A DNA stretch of 64,000 bases, taken from NCBI RefSeq assembly GCF_040802235.1, contig NC_133169.1, positions 46,011,034 through 46,075,033 of the forward strand. The letters are read 5' to 3'. The number at the start of each line of letters is the position of its first letter. Position 1 is the stretch's first letter. Below are positions 1-12,214 of this stretch, piece after piece. The notes beneath the pieces were generated by a model. That model ran no database searches, was not told the DNA's origin, and saw only the letters and a program-made list of their open reading frames with translations. The translations under genes and the position numbers were made by a program. This stretch comes from Manis javanica (lineage: Eukaryota; Chordata; Mammalia; Pholidota; Manidae).

Positions 1-1363
1 TTACTTCCTACATTTTATCCTGTGAATTCTGTTTTTTCACATGCTCCAAGAATGTGAACAATAAATAATTATTGAATATGTAAATGCAACTGAAATTCTT
101 CAATTATTCTATTAAATATATAAGCTGCATCTCCCCACAAAAATAAACCTCATCCAAGAGCTGATCTCAGTTTGCAGTGTTTTAATGAATGCTTAAGCAA
201 AAAAATTTTGGTAGTTTTAACTAATCCACACACAGTATGAGATACATATTAATTTCCATTTTAATATTTTAAGAGCATAAAAATTAAGTTAAAGGCAACT
301 TTAAGTTGTGAAAATAAAAATAAGTGGACAACAAAAACACTAATTTTAATATATTGATATTAATAACAACAAAACAGGAATTAGGGACTTTATTATATGA
401 AGAAATTCAGTAGATAAATGTTAATCTTTGTTGAATAACTTTTTATTCAAAATTCAATTAATGAAGTCCAACAGCCCACTAAAGCTATAAATGAAAACAA
501 GCATATTATATTCTTATTTTTTACAATAGTGAATAATGCAAAAAGAGCCTAAAAATATAAAAATTTCTGCAAAATTATAAAAGTTTTGATAGTAAGTAGG
601 ATTGTGTTCTATATTCCAGTCTCAGTTATCATACCTGTTCACATCAGAAGTTCTTATTTAAAAAACTGTACCTGGACAAGGATTTTAGGCCTATTTTTTT
701 GACTGCTGTAACCAATTGTCACATTCTGTGGCTTGAAGCAATTTTACTATTGTAGAGTGCTGCCTTTTAGAAATCCAAGCCAGGTCACTTGGAGTGATAA
801 TCTGGGATTAGCTGGCATGGCCACATTCCTTTCTAGAGTTCTACTGGAAATCCATTTCCTTGTATTTTGCATCCTCTATAGACTGTCAATGTTCCTTAGC
901 CATGATCACTTCACTTCAATCTTTAAAGCCAGCAATGAAAGACCATCCTTCTTCCATAGACAATCTCTCATTAACATTGCTGAGAAAAGTCCTTATATAT
1001 TTAGGTGTTTATGTAACTATGTTACTCCTGTCTAGAAATCTGGCTAAATCCCCCATGTCCACTTCCTTAAATTAATCATATCCTCAAATTCACATTAGCC
1101 ATGCAAGTCTCATATTCATAGTTACCAATGATGTACCATCTTTCCTAGTCTCTTCTGGGACTCACAATAGTGAGTCTGAAGTCTGACTTAAGTAGAGCAC
1201 ACTCTAAATAATAAGTAGTCAGATTTTGATACAATCTGAGATAAAGTTGAATAATAAATATGAACCGTATCCTTGTATATTGAAATAAAATATAATCTTA
1301 ATAAAGATATTTACATACTTACACTAGATTATGAAAATCCAAAGCATCTCTAAAAAGTAAAGT

Positions 1364-2323
1364 TTAATCTTTCTTTGTAGCAGTTCTATTCTTTTTCTCA
1401 TAAAATCTATAATGATAAAGTTTCCATATAACGTTCCCTAAAGCTGCCCTGATTTCCTTGTTTCTTAGACTGTATATTACTGGGTTCAGAAATGGAGGCA
1501 ACACAGCATAGAACACAGACACTAAAAAATCCACAAGATGTGGTGAATCAGGAACAGGCTTCAGATAGGCAGTGGTGGCTGTTATAAGAAATGTCATCAC
1601 AACTATGAGATGGGCAGGCAGGTGGAGAAGGCTTCTGACCATCCTTGTAAGGATGGCATCCTCAGCACTATGTTAAAAATGGATATAAATGTATAACCTA
1701 TAGAAACTAAACAGAAAAGTCCATATATGAACCCAATCACAATACTAAGATCAATGGTAGGGTATATCTCTGAGCAGCAGGGAGGGCACATCATAGAAAA
1801 ATGGAGGGAGTTTTCTGGAGCTGCAGAATAATAAAGGGAAGGTTCCAGCCGAGTACAAGACCCCAATGATGCTCCCAAGGACCCAGGAGGCAGCTGCTGT
1901 CCTCACACAGACCCCCTGCTCATCATGATGTTGTAATGCAGCGGGAGACAGATGGCTGCACAGCGGTCATGGGACATGGACGTCAGGATGAAGAGGTCAC
2001 ATGCGGCAAAGTGAGTCACCAGCAGGACATGTAACAGGCATTCTGGGAAAGAAATGAGGCTCCTGGGAGAGAGAGAGTTCAGAACAAACTTTGGTACTGT
2101 GACGGAAATGAGACAAGCATCAAGGAATGAAAAGTTCCTCAGGAAGAAGTACATGGGGGTGTGAATACAGTGGTCCAAGGTGACAAGGATGATGATGAGA
2201 AGATTCCCCAGGAGGGATGCCATGTAAATGAGCAGGAACAGAAAGGCAAGTGAAATCTAGGGCTCCCTGGAGTCAGAGAATTCCAGGAGGAAGAAGCCCG
2301 TCAGTGCCGTGAGGTGGGTCACT
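1364..2323 (-). pseudogene. Olfactory receptor pseudogene, OR14-like (copy A)
   Basis: This is a relic of a single-exon seven-transmembrane odorant receptor. Three open fragments (1903-2223, 1603-1878, 1364-1642) together cover the receptor. Family signatures remain: HTPMYFFLRNFSFLDACLISVTVPK (shown here as the stretch at about 2080-2160), a degenerate DRY region reading SHDRCAAICLPLHY, the intracellular loop-3 end, and NPVIYSLRNKEI of TM7. It is broken in several ways. The start codon position reads GTG instead of ATG, a CAG-equivalent codon near the end of the N-terminus is TAG (about 2258), and a frame shift follows the MMSRG segment near 1910. Another shift lies between the last two fragments. 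It is the paralogue of 9871-10846. Assignment to OR14 is from remembered family sequence; pseudogene status is certain. Confidence 0.9.
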
Positions 2324-2739
2324 TCCTCCACTCTGTTCACCTAACATGGGACAAAAGAGGGTAAGGAGTCATATAAGGTTCTTGCAAAGTCTTCCATTAC
2401 TACTTTTTCATTTCTGTTTAAATTAATCTAGATTGTGTTACTAAGACATTCACGTTCTCACTCTTCTTAAATGCATCTTGTGCTTAAGAATCTCTCATTG
2501 TGTCATAGGTAGTAATTGTTAGGACGGCATGTACACTGAGTGAGCTGATACTGAATATTCAAACAATATTCTGTATTATGGGATGGACTTATTTATTGTG
2601 TCTGTGTCTTATCAAAATTTTCTTGACTTACTAGCTGAATTTTCTAAAAGTAAATTTGCATAACAAATTCAATTATTAAAGCAGCTCAAAAGGAGAGAAA
2701 GTAGTCACTGAATAATATTTGTAAAAGTAATAACTTTTA

Positions 2740-3130
2740 TTTTATTGTTTAAACATTTTATTGAAACAGTATATAAACAGTATTGGTTTCAGGTAAACAG
2801 CTCAGTGATTCATCCATTATATACATTATTTTATGTTCACCATGCTAATGCAGTTGCCATCTGTCCCTATACAATGATTTACCAATATTTTGAGTTATAT
2901 ATTCCTGATGGTGTACTTCCATTCCTGTTTTTAAATAATTTTATAATTTGAAGTTTGTACCTCATTATCCTTTCCACCCCCTTAGCCTGTCCGTTGTCAC
3001 CCTCCCAAGGTAACCATCTGTCCACTCACTGTTTATGATTCTATTCATTGTTGGTTTATTTGGTTTTATTCAGATTCCACAAATAAGTGAAACCATATGG
3101 TATTCTTTCTCTTTCTTATTCCACTTAGAT
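2740..3130 (-). mobile_element. Old L1 3'-end fragment
   Basis: The sequence reads as the reverse complement of an old mammalian L1 3' end: T-rich start, the segment resembling TTTCAGGTAAACAGC, the CCC-rich 3'UTR patch, then the ORF2 C-terminal segment around CCACAAATAAGTGAAACC. It is strongly diverged and has no usable ORF. Exact boundaries are uncertain; 3130-3230 may be flank. Confidence 0.7.
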
Positions 3131-3892
3131 AGGACTCTCAGACACATAAAAAAGATGTTTACCATCAATCATCTGCAGTGGGAAGAAAATAAAGTCAAAG
3201 GAAAAGTTAATCATAATATATGATAGTTACAGGGATAAAAGAGAAGATGAGATGAGCCTCTCCAATATTTGCATGTGATCTCAGTTACCATGGTTTTTAA
3301 GATGCAAGATAATTAAATGTTCAAAAAAATTATGAATATGTGGTTTTCTGTTGCACATGTTAACGAACCAATCTTCACTGTTTTACAAAAATGATTAAAT
3401 TTAGATACATGTCCCTGTTTATTCATCATGTGAGAATAATGATTTCTCACATATCTTGATTATGAACATTTGGATAACCATACCTACAGTAGACAGAAGA
3501 CCTATAGTATTATATATGTTATAGAGCAAAGACTGTGACACTTTTGATATCATTCTGTAATCTTATTCTAAAAAATGTGAGGAATGAAGTACTAAGTCAT
3601 TAAAGTTAATACTTTGAAAGAATGGATATTCTTCTAAGAAATAAAAGATATATCAGCTTCTTAAGAGCTACCTTTCCATATTTAAAGTCTTTGCACCTAC
3701 CTGGTCATATGCAGACCAAGGATGGTCATTTTCTCCATCTCTTCTTCTGCATTCGTAGGAAGACTAGTATTTATACTCACTGGCTGGGATTGACAATGCT
3801 AATTCCTTGCTACCCAATGTTTCATTTTGCTCACTACTTCTTTCTTTTCCATGGTTTGAGAGAGAAAGAGATATAGTTAATCTTTTCTGAGC

Positions 3893-3910
3893 CCTCTTCT
3901 TGTAATTTTT
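3893..3910. repeat. Target-site duplication, left copy
   Basis: CTCTTCTTGT followed by an A/T-rich run sits immediately outside the poly(T) side of the L1. The partner is at 5103-5118. The core of 10 bases matches exactly. Confidence 0.7.
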
Positions 3911-5102
3911 TTGGTATCATTAATCTACTATTACATGAGGAACATTATATTTACTAGACTCCCCCATCACCAAGTCCCCCCCTACATTCTCCATTATAGT
4001 CACTGTCCATCAGCATAGTAAGATGCTATAGAATCACTACTTCTCTTCTGTGTGTTGTACAACCCTCCCTGTGCTTCCCCAGCTACATTATGTCTGCTAA
4101 CAGTAATGCCCCCCTTTTTTCTTTCCCCCTTATCCCTCCCTTCCCACCCATTCTCCTCAGTCCCTTTCCCTTTGGTAACTATTAGTCCATTCTTGGGTTC
4201 TGTGTGTTTGCTGCTGTTTTGTTCCTTCAGTTTTTCTTTGTTCTTATACTCCACAGATGAGTGAAATCATTTGGTACTTGTCTTTCTCCACCTGGCTTAT
4301 TTCACTGAGCATAACACCCTCTAGCTCCATCCATGTTGTTGCAAATGGTAGCATTGTTTTCTCCTTATGGCTGAATAATATTCCATTATGTATATATACC
4401 ACATCTTCTTTATCCATTCATCTACTGAAGGACACTCATGTTGCTTCCATTTCTTCGCTATTGTAAATAGTGCTGTGATAAACATAGGGGTGCATATGCC
4501 TTTTTCAAACTGGGCTGCTGCATGTGATATCAGTTACTAGGGTAAATTCCTAGGAGTGGAATTCCTGGGTCAAATGGTATTTCCATTTTTTGATTTTTGA
4601 GGAACCTCCATACTGCTTTCCACAATGGTTGAACTAATTTACACTCCCACCGACAGTGTACCAGGGTTCCCTTTCCTCCACAACCTTGCCAACTTTTGTT
4701 GTTGTTTGTCTTTTGGATGGTGGCCATCCTTACTGGTGTGAGGTGATATCATTGGGGTTTTAATTTCCATTCCTCTGATGACTAGCGATGTGGAGCATCT
4801 TTTCATGTGTCTGTTAGCCATCTGAATTTCTTCTTTGGATAAGTGACTGTTCAGATCCTGTGCCCATTTTTTAATTGGATTATTTGCTTTTTGTTTGTTG
4901 AGGTGTGTGAGCTCTTTATATATTTTGGATGTCAAGCCTTTATCGGATCTGCCACTTATGAATATATTCTCCCATACTGTATGCTGCCTTTTTGTTCTAT
5001 TGGTGGTGTCCTTTACTGTACAGAAGCTTTTCAGCTTTATATGGTTCCACTTGTTCAGTTTTTCTTTTGTTTCCCTTGCCCGGGGAGATATGTTCATGAA
5101 GA
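3911..5102 (-). mobile_element. 5'-truncated L1 insertion (no retroviral tail)
   Basis: On the minus strand this carries the last third of ORF2 and the 3'UTR. Recognisable ORF2 C-terminal coding sequence spans about 4270-5100, broken by frameshifts and stops. The 3'UTR shows the characteristic C-rich (plus-strand) tract at 4040-4170 and ends at a T-run near 3907. The insertion is flanked by direct repeats of CTCTTCTTGT (3893 and 5103), a target-site duplication. The paralogous block B has an uninterrupted site at about 13803. The 3' end stops after the ordinary L1 terminus, without the retroviral extension seen at 37108-38937. Confidence 0.85.
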
Positions 5103-5118
5103 CTCTTCTTGTGTTTTT
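5103..5118. repeat. Target-site duplication, right copy
   Basis: CTCTTCTTGT followed by GTTTTT directly abuts the truncated 5' end of the L1. It matches 3893-3902. Confidence 0.7.
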
Positions 5119-5679
5119 AAAGAGCCTGAACTCCTGTTCAGTTTGTTAAACGTTGTCCTTTAGGAAAGCTGTGGATTGAGATACAAGCATGATTGTCCTG
5201 GGGACCAGGAGTGCAGTTCTGTATGAGACCTTATTAACCCTGAGTAGCCAGTGGCATGTAAGCCCTGCAGGAATCTGTAGTGCATCACACTCCAGGTCTC
5301 ATGCTCTTACTTTTCATTGGTATAAATATCATTGGAAATATATTACTGGGCCTCTCCAAATAAAAACATACATATTGTATAATTTATTTCCTATTTTATT
5401 TCACTCTAGAGGAAATAAATATGTATCTTTCTTAATGATGTGTGGCCATCCTACTCATTCTGTGCCTCTGCTCCTCTCTCACTCCCAGCATCTTTCATGA
5501 ATGGCCACCAGTCCATGAACGATGGAAAGAGAAATACCAAAAACAACCACAAAGTGAGCCAACCGTGAAAAGACAGGACATTACTTCCAATTCCTCATTC
5601 AATATTCTCTTTGTGGCACTATTACACTGCCAAAAATTAAATGCACTTGACAAAAATTAAAAGAAAATACGGAGTCTGG

Positions 5680-6290
5680 GTTCTGTAATTGTGAGGAGAC
5701 GAGTAGATCCTGAGAGTTCTCATCACAAAAGGAATTTTTTCTTTCCTTCCTATGGTATCTATGACATGATAGATGTTAACTAAACCTGTTTTGGTCATCG
5801 GTCCACAATATGTGCAAATCAAACCATCATGGTGCACAGCTTAAACTTATACAGTGATGCATGCCAGTCATTTCTCCATAATAATGGAAAGGAAAAACAA
5901 ATAGAAGAAACCTGAGAATAGATTTCAGTTACACATGGAACCAAAGAAACAATACAAAAAAAAAATTAATGAACTAAACAGAAATAGACTCATTATTCCA
6001 GAGTATAAACTAAATCTACCATGCGCATAGGGTAGGAGGATGTGGAAGACATATGTGAAGGATACAAAGAGGCACAAATGTTTCAATTATAAATTAGTCA
6101 TTGGGATGAAAGTACAGAGTGGAGAATATAGTAAATAATAGTGTAATGTCTGTCAATGATGACAGATAGTAACTATACTAATTGGGTTGAGCATTTCATA
6201 ATCGTAAATAAACTGCTGAAACACTATGTTATATACTTGAAACAAATGCAATATTCTATAGCAACTATATTTCATTAAAATGTTCCAGGC
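5680..6290 (+). mobile_element. Old L1 3'UTR remnants, sense
   Basis: Two adjacent stretches resemble the terminal part of old L1 elements. One (5690-5890) contains the ATGGTGCACAGCTTAAACTT motif typical of L1 3' ends. The other (5900-6290) has the GATGAAAGTACAGAG...ATATACTTGAAAC pattern and an A-rich end. No coding potential remains. 5560-5680 holds nothing I recognise. Confidence 0.6.
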
Positions 6291-6389
6291 AATATTTCTT
6301 ATACTGTAGTTTATTAACTATGTAACTGCAAGCTTATGCCTCTTATTCCCCCTCAGCTCCTTTACCAGCACTCACACCCCTCACCTGTG

Positions 6390-6990
6390 GCAACCATGAA
6401 ATTGTTCTCTGTAATTATGAGGATGTGTCTGTTTTATTTCATTTTGCTTCATCATTTGGTATGTTTCTTAGATTTCAAATTTATGTTGAATCATGTTATT
6501 AACTTCAATAGTCTCACATATCTCATTTATCCTAATATACTCTAGGGCCATCCATGTTTTTGGGCATGATATTATGTCATTTTTACAGCTAGGTAGTAAT
6601 CCATTATATATATATATATTACATATATATATATATATATAAACTACATTTTCTTTATCCAATTATCTATCTGTGGGAAGAAGTTAATACCATATCTTGG
6701 TGATTAACAATAATGTCACAATGAGCATAGGACTTCAAAACATTTCCAAATTAATGTTTACATTTTCTCTGGGTAAACACACAAAAGTGGAAGTGCTAAA
6801 TTACATGTTAGTTCTTCATTTAAATTTTAAAATAAGCTCCATACTATTTTCCTTAATGGCTGCATCAGTTTACAGTCTGAGCAACATTGTGCAAAGGTTT
6901 CCTTTTCCTTCATTTTTGCTCACACAGTTATTCCTTCTTTTTAGAAGGTATCCATTCTGACAGGTTTGAGATGATAGCTCATGTGAGGAT
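6390..6990 (-). mobile_element. Old L1 fragment, antisense
   Basis: This is the reverse complement of ORF2 C-terminal and 3'UTR sequence, including the GGCCATCCATGTTTTTGG and TTTCTTTATCC segments. It holds an AT microsatellite at 6606-6640 that grew inside the element. It is disrupted by indels; the next L1 fragment begins at about 6995. Confidence 0.7.
6606..6641. repeat. (TA)n microsatellite
   Basis: Alternating TA dinucleotides in two runs, broken by a short TTACA interruption, inside the old L1 fragment. Confidence 0.9.
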
Positions 6991-6994
6991 TTTT

Positions 6995-7930
6995 TAGTAT
7001 CTTTTTTTTTATTGATGTATGGTTGATATACACTCTTACATTGGTTTCAAGTACACAGCACAGTGGTTCAACAGTAAACCGTATGGTTAAACCCTCACCC
7101 TGAACAGTGCAGCCACTATTTGTCCACACAGGAGATGTCAGAAGATCGCTGGCTGTGTTTCCCATGCTGCACTCCTGTCTCCATGACCAAGTTATATTGT
7201 GATTGAGAATTTTTGTGCTCCTTTAGACCTTCCCCCCTCCCCCATAGTAACCACCAGTCCCTTATCAGTGTCTGTGAGTCTACTGCTATTTTGTTCATTT
7301 CCTTTTTTATTAAACAAATAAGTGGAATCATATGGCATTTGTCTTTATCTCCCTGACATATTTCACTTAACATAATATCATCTATGTCCATCCATGTTGT
7401 TGCAAATGGCAAGATTTCTTTCTTTCCTATGGCTGCATAATATTTTTTTGTGTATATGTACCACACCTTCTTTACCTATTCATCTACTGATGGACACTGC
7501 GGTTGCTTCCATATCTTGGCTTTTGCAAATAATGTGGCAATGAACATGGTGGTGCATGTATGTTTTCAAATCTAGGATTATGTTTTCTCTGGGTTAAGTC
7601 CTACAGGTGGAATTACTGGGTCATGTGGTATTCCTATTTTTAGATATTTGAGGAATCTTCATACCTCAATTGGCTGAACCAATTGACATTCCCACTAAAT
7701 AGTGTAGAAGGGTTCCCATTTCTCCACATCCTTGCTAACACTTGTTATTTCCTTTTTATTGGATAGTGGCCATTCTGAGTGGTGTGGTGATATTTCACTG
7801 TGGTTTTGATTTAATATTTCCCAGATGATTAGTGATGTGGAGCATATTTTCATGCATCTGTTGGCATCTGTATTTCTTCTTTGGAAAAATATCTGTTCAG
7901 ATCATCTGCCCCTTTTTTATTTGTATTTTG
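6995..7930 (-). mobile_element. Old L1 3' half, antisense
   Basis: It starts at a T-run and then reads TTGATGTATGGTTGATATAC, the usual reverse complement of an old L1 3' end. ORF2 C-terminal sequence follows through TTTTCATGCATCTGTTGG and ends near a GGTT repeat at 7931-7947. Conceptual translation is interrupted repeatedly. 7948-8110 is a short purine-rich patch I cannot assign; 8110-8480 shows nothing. Confidence 0.8.
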
Positions 7931-9870
7931 TTTGGTTGGTTGGTTGGTCTTGGTTTGGAGTTGCTGTCAGAGATGGAGGCTTATTCCGGTCCTTAGCTCT
8001 TGTAGTGATGGAGACTATGACCCTCTTCACACCCTCAAGGGGAGCAAGAGACGAGAGGCTGCAGGAAGCAGCGGGGGAAGTTTACTGGCAGGCAGATACA
8101 GTCCACACACATTAAACTATCTGACAAGTTCCATGTTCCAAATTAGAATAAAACTGTGTTAAATCCAATAAATCATATTCAAGTTAACCATGGTATTGAG
8201 GGTAATGATAGAAATCACATATCAAATATTGTATGAAACGTAATGCCATATAATTAAAATAGTAAAGGTCACAGTGGTCCTACTGAAATATATGAGTGAA
8301 TATATGGCTCGGACTGGAAAGTAATGTCCCAGAACTCAGGATATTGGCCCACTGAAAATTTCCCAGTGTCCCTAACAATAGTGTATTTCTATACATTCCT
8401 CCACTCTTTAAAACCAAATTTCAAAAACTCAGTGCTGTTAAAAAGCAGCTGAAAATTGCTGCCCAGCAAGCAATGCCATACAACTAACTAATCTTTTTCC
8501 TCAGACCTCTCATGAATTTGAACAATAAAAATAACTGAATAGCTATTCAAAACTGATCTTCCCCTCTCTGTTCCATTAAATGTCTAAACCGTTTTTCCCC
8601 ACAACAGTCAGCCTGCTCTAAGTGCCGATCTGCTTGCAATATTTCCATGGAAACTTAAGCTAACGATTTTCAGTAGTTTTTAATCTATACATACAGTATG
8701 AATTACACTTTAATATCCAATTTAATATACGAAAGTGTATTAGAAGTAATGTTAAAAGTCAGCTTTAAGTTGTGAAAAGAAATTTTAATTGGCAAAAATG
8801 AAACTTTCCTCAGTAGAGTATTAGTTATAACAAAATAACAATAACTGGGGAAAAAATCAGGAATTAGGGAAGTGATTAATTGAAAACATTCAGCAAAGAA
8901 ATCCCAATCTATTTTTCATGCAATTTTGAAAGTCCAACAACTAAAACTACTAATGAAAGTATATTAATCTCTTATTTATTTGTAATATAACAATGAATAA
9001 ATGCAAAAATATTCTGCAAACACAAATTTTTAGCCAAATTGTAAAAATGTTGAGAATATAGATTGTGAGTTTGTTCTTTTCAATATTCCTTAACTTCAGT
9101 TTCACAGTAGGCATACCTGCTCCTACCAGAAATTCTGATTTAAAAAACATTTCTGAGGACAAGGGTTTTCTGTGTCTGCTAGTTTTCTCTCATTACTGTG
9201 ATTGACTGTCACACATTCTGTGGTTTAAAAACATTTTATTATTGTTGTACAGCACTGCTATTTATTGACCAAGGCAGGTCACACTGTGCTAAAAACCAGG
9301 AGAACATGGCCTGGCTGCATTCCCTGCCAGTGGCCTAGTGGAAATCCATTTCCATAAACTGCCAGCCCTCTAGAGTCTGCCCACATTCCTTGGCTCATGG
9401 CCATCATTCATGAAAGCCAGCAATTTAAGACCATTCTTCCATTGACATGTTTCTAACTGACAATGGCTAAAAACGCCTTCCACATTTATGTTTATATGAC
9501 TACATTAGGCACATTGGGAAACTCCAGTAAAATCTCCACATCTCAGTCTCCTTAGTTTAACCACACCCTCAAAGTCACATTAGCCAAGCAAGATATCATA
9601 TTCACAGGTGTCAGTGATGAGGGCAGGGACATCCTGGCTGACTCCTCAGGGACTTATAATAGTGTTTCTGAAGCTGATTTCAGTAAAGTGTTCTCTAAGT
9701 GAAAAGTATTCATCTTTTCAAATGTTCAAACAAAATCACAGTTGATTAATAATCATGAACCTTATTCTGGTATCTTTAAGTAAAATAACACATCATTTAA
9801 TAGAGTTATTAAAGTATTTACACTAGGTCACAAAATCCTTATGAACTTTGAAAAATAGAATTTAATCCTG

Positions 9871-10846
9871 CTACATACTAGTTCTATTACTAGTTCTATT
9901 GTTTTTCCCATAAAACCTGTAATGATAAATTTTCCATAGAATCTTCTCCAAAGCTGGCTCGATTTCCTTGTTTATTAGGCTATATATGATGGGATTCAAA
10001 GAAGAAGGCAATACAGCATAAACACAGTCAGCAAAAAAAATCTACAAGATGTGGGGAATCAGGAACAGGCTTCAGATAGGCACTGGTGGCTGTTATAAGA
10101 AATGTCATCAAAACTATGAGATGAGGCAGGCAGTTGGAGAAGGCTTTTGACTTCCTTTGTAATGACTGCATCTTGAACACTCTATTGAAAATACAAATAT
10201 ATGAATAACCAATACAAACTAAACAGCAAATTCCAAATATGACACCAGATACTACAGTAACATCAATGGTAATGTGTGTTTTTGAGCAAGAAATCTTCAG
10301 AAGGGAGGGCACATCACAGAAAAACTGAGGGACTTTTCTGGAGTCACAAAAAGACAAAGAAAATGTTCCAGCTGAGTATAAGACCCCAAAGAGACTCCCA
10401 GTGCACCAGGAGGCAGCCATCATCCTCACACAGACGGCCTTGCTCATGATGGTGCCATAGTGCAATGGGTGACAGACGGCCACATAGCGGTCATAAGACA
10501 TGCCCGTGAGAATGCACAGCTCAGATGCTGCAAGGTGAGTCACCAGGAAGACCTGTGCTACACATCCTCGGAGAGAAATGAGGCTCCTGTGGGTTAGAGA
10601 GTCCAAAATAAGTTTTGGAACTGTGACGGAAATGAGACAAGCATCAAGGAATGATAAGTTCCTCAGGAAGAAGTACATGGTGGTGTGAAGACAGTGGTCC
10701 AAGGTGACAAGGATGATGATAATGAAATTCCCCAGCAAGGATGGGACATAAATGAGCAAGAACAGAAAGGCATGTACAATCTGGAGCTCCCTGGAGTCAG
10801 AGAATTCCATGAGGAAGAATCCCGTCACTGCTGTGAGGTTGGTCAT
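9871..10846 (-). pseudogene. Olfactory receptor, OR14-like, one-frameshift pseudogene (copy B)
   Basis: This is a nearly complete odorant GPCR frame. The ATG at 10844-10846 starts MTNLTAVTGFFLMEFSD; an upstream in-frame GTG is open but not a credible start. In order it shows an N-glycosylation site (NLT), TM1 with GNFIIIILV, loop HTTMYFFLRNLSFLDACLIS, DRY as MSYDRYVAVCHPLHY, the FFCDVPSLLKISC loop-2 region, KAFSNCLPH before TM6, and NPIIYSLINKEI in TM7. The frame breaks at a run of eight A bases near 10031-10038 (net +1 relative to copy A), just before TM7. The TM7 and tail coding continues in another frame to a stop at 9871-9873. The last codons include a tandem copy of ACTAGTTCTATT. The variant NKEI (usual RNKE) and TT in place of TP are further drift. 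As written the protein would lose TM7. Confidence 0.9.
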
Positions 10847-11099
10847 GTCCTCCACTCTATTCACCTGGTGTGGGACAAGAGAAGGTAAGGACTCCTGGCA
10901 GTTTCTTGCTAAGTCTTCAAGGCTTCCATCAGTACGTATTTATTTCTATTAGAATTAGCTAGTCTGTATTTATAACACATCCCCAGGTTTACTCTTTCTA
11001 AGTGCATGTTAGCCTTATGAACCTCTCACTGGTTCATTCTCAATATGCGACAGAATTGCATATACATTGAATGAGCTGAATTGGTAGGAGCCATGCTAT

Positions 11100-11788
11100 T
11101 CAAGCTGTGTAGCAAAGCTCAGGCTGGAGAAGACCCCCGCAAATCAAGGGCCTTCACAGCTGGTTCCCCTATTACCCACCCTGATTTTGTTATTCTCCAT
11201 TATACTATTGGCTTTGCTTTTGCTTGCATTTTTGCCAAGGGCTAAGCTAACCTTTGATAAGCAGCATGGAAAGGAGGAGAACATAAACTTCCCAGAAGCT
11301 TTTCAGGACAGTGATCCTGAAGAATGGAACATGCAGGGGCCAGATGGCGATCTTGGCATGGAATACCCAACCCTGCAGGTCGTTAGTCAAACACTGAACA
11401 CCCCATCTCCACCAAAGTGGGAATGTCCCCCTTTTTTGCAATGCTAGTGAAATTAGTGATGAAGAGTTCTATAGGAAAATTAGAGAAATAGAGTTATGGG
11501 AGAATACCAAATGGAATAACCATGTTAGTCAGCAATGCCATGAAAAGAAAAACTTCCCATTTAGTCCCAAAAGTGATGGGACCATGGAGACCTGCATATT
11601 ATATATCAGGGAAAATTTGGTATCTGCCTAGAGGAAAGAGAAATATGGATAGAATAGGGAAATTTATTTTGCTGCCTACTGTGCCCTATGAAAGGGTGTA
11701 TGATGAAGATATAAATTTATGGTTTTAGATTGATTATAAATTTATTAAAGCCTCTAGAAATATAAATGATAATACCTGCCTAGCTAAC
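11100..11788 (+). mobile_element. Possible endogenous retrovirus internal remnant (envelope-like)
   Basis: An open frame at 11187-11447 begins with a hydrophobic, signal-peptide-like run (residues 2-17), followed by an acidic segment and the end PPKWECPPFLQC. Short broken frames continue to the putative LTR at 11789. The layout (hydrophobic leader, cysteine/tryptophan-containing segment, then an LTR) fits a rearranged envelope region with most of the gene deleted. I do not recognise the family, and no other retroviral gene is visible. Alternative: unrelated low-conservation sequence beside an LTR. Block A has no equivalent, so it arrived after the duplication or was lost there. Confidence 0.4.
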
Positions 11789-12214
11789 TGTGGCAGTGGG
11801 TGACCTGTATGTCACCCTGAGCTGATAGACTCCATAGTCACTGCTACATGCTGCACGCTTCTGCAGTCACATGCATTACTTAGAAAACCACTTTGCATAG
11901 AAATGAGAGACACAATAGAGTACATGTTACTGAGAAATTTTAGGTCAAGGAACAGGAAAAAGTCACCTGTCTGACACTTAGCTAACGATGTATAGATCAG
12001 AAGGAAATAGAAAGAAAAAGCTTGCCTATGCTTGTTAATCAAAAGAATAAATAAAAAATAATCAAATCTTTGTGCAAAATGGTATAAATAAAGATGTCAT
12101 CCACACTTTGTCGAGGGACCTCCTCCCACTGACTCTGCATCCTGTCTCTCCACGCGTCGACTCTGTCCTGCACCTTTGGGTATCCCAGCCCTCAGCTGGA
12201 GCTGGACTCTGGCA
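11789..12214 (+). mobile_element. LTR-like segment of an endogenous retrovirus
   Basis: It begins TGTGGCAGTGGG and ends TGGACTCTGGCA, giving the TG...CA ends of an LTR, 426 bases long. An AATAAA-rich patch lies near 12045-12055 and GGTATAAATAAAG near 12080, which could serve as TATA box or poly(A) signal. A GC-richer segment (CGCGTCGACTCTG) follows, as in many LTR R-U5 regions. No second LTR is visible. The classification and exact ends are my inference. Confidence 0.5.

Larger units (their letters stand above)
1..5560. repeat. Segmental duplication block A (OR14-like unit)
   Basis: This stretch is visibly paralogous to 8480-14125 in the same orientation. Matching landmarks are the OR pseudogene at 1364-2323 against 9871-10846, the downstream flank (720-1060 against 9220-9540), the upstream flank (2340-2560 against 10865-11080), and a later segment (3622-3900 and 5103-5440 against 13553-13800 and 13803-14110). 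Divergence is substantial, with many substitutions and small indels. The block was later hit by L1 fragments at 2740-3130 and 3911-5102. Outside the pseudogene and these insertions I see no gene in 1-1363, 2324-2740, 3230-3900 or 5119-5560. Confidence 0.75.

Noticed and set aside
10847-10864. Upstream GTG as the start of the OR14-like copy B
   Set aside because: Receptor homology begins at the ATG at 10844-10846; the GTG extension has no family resemblance.
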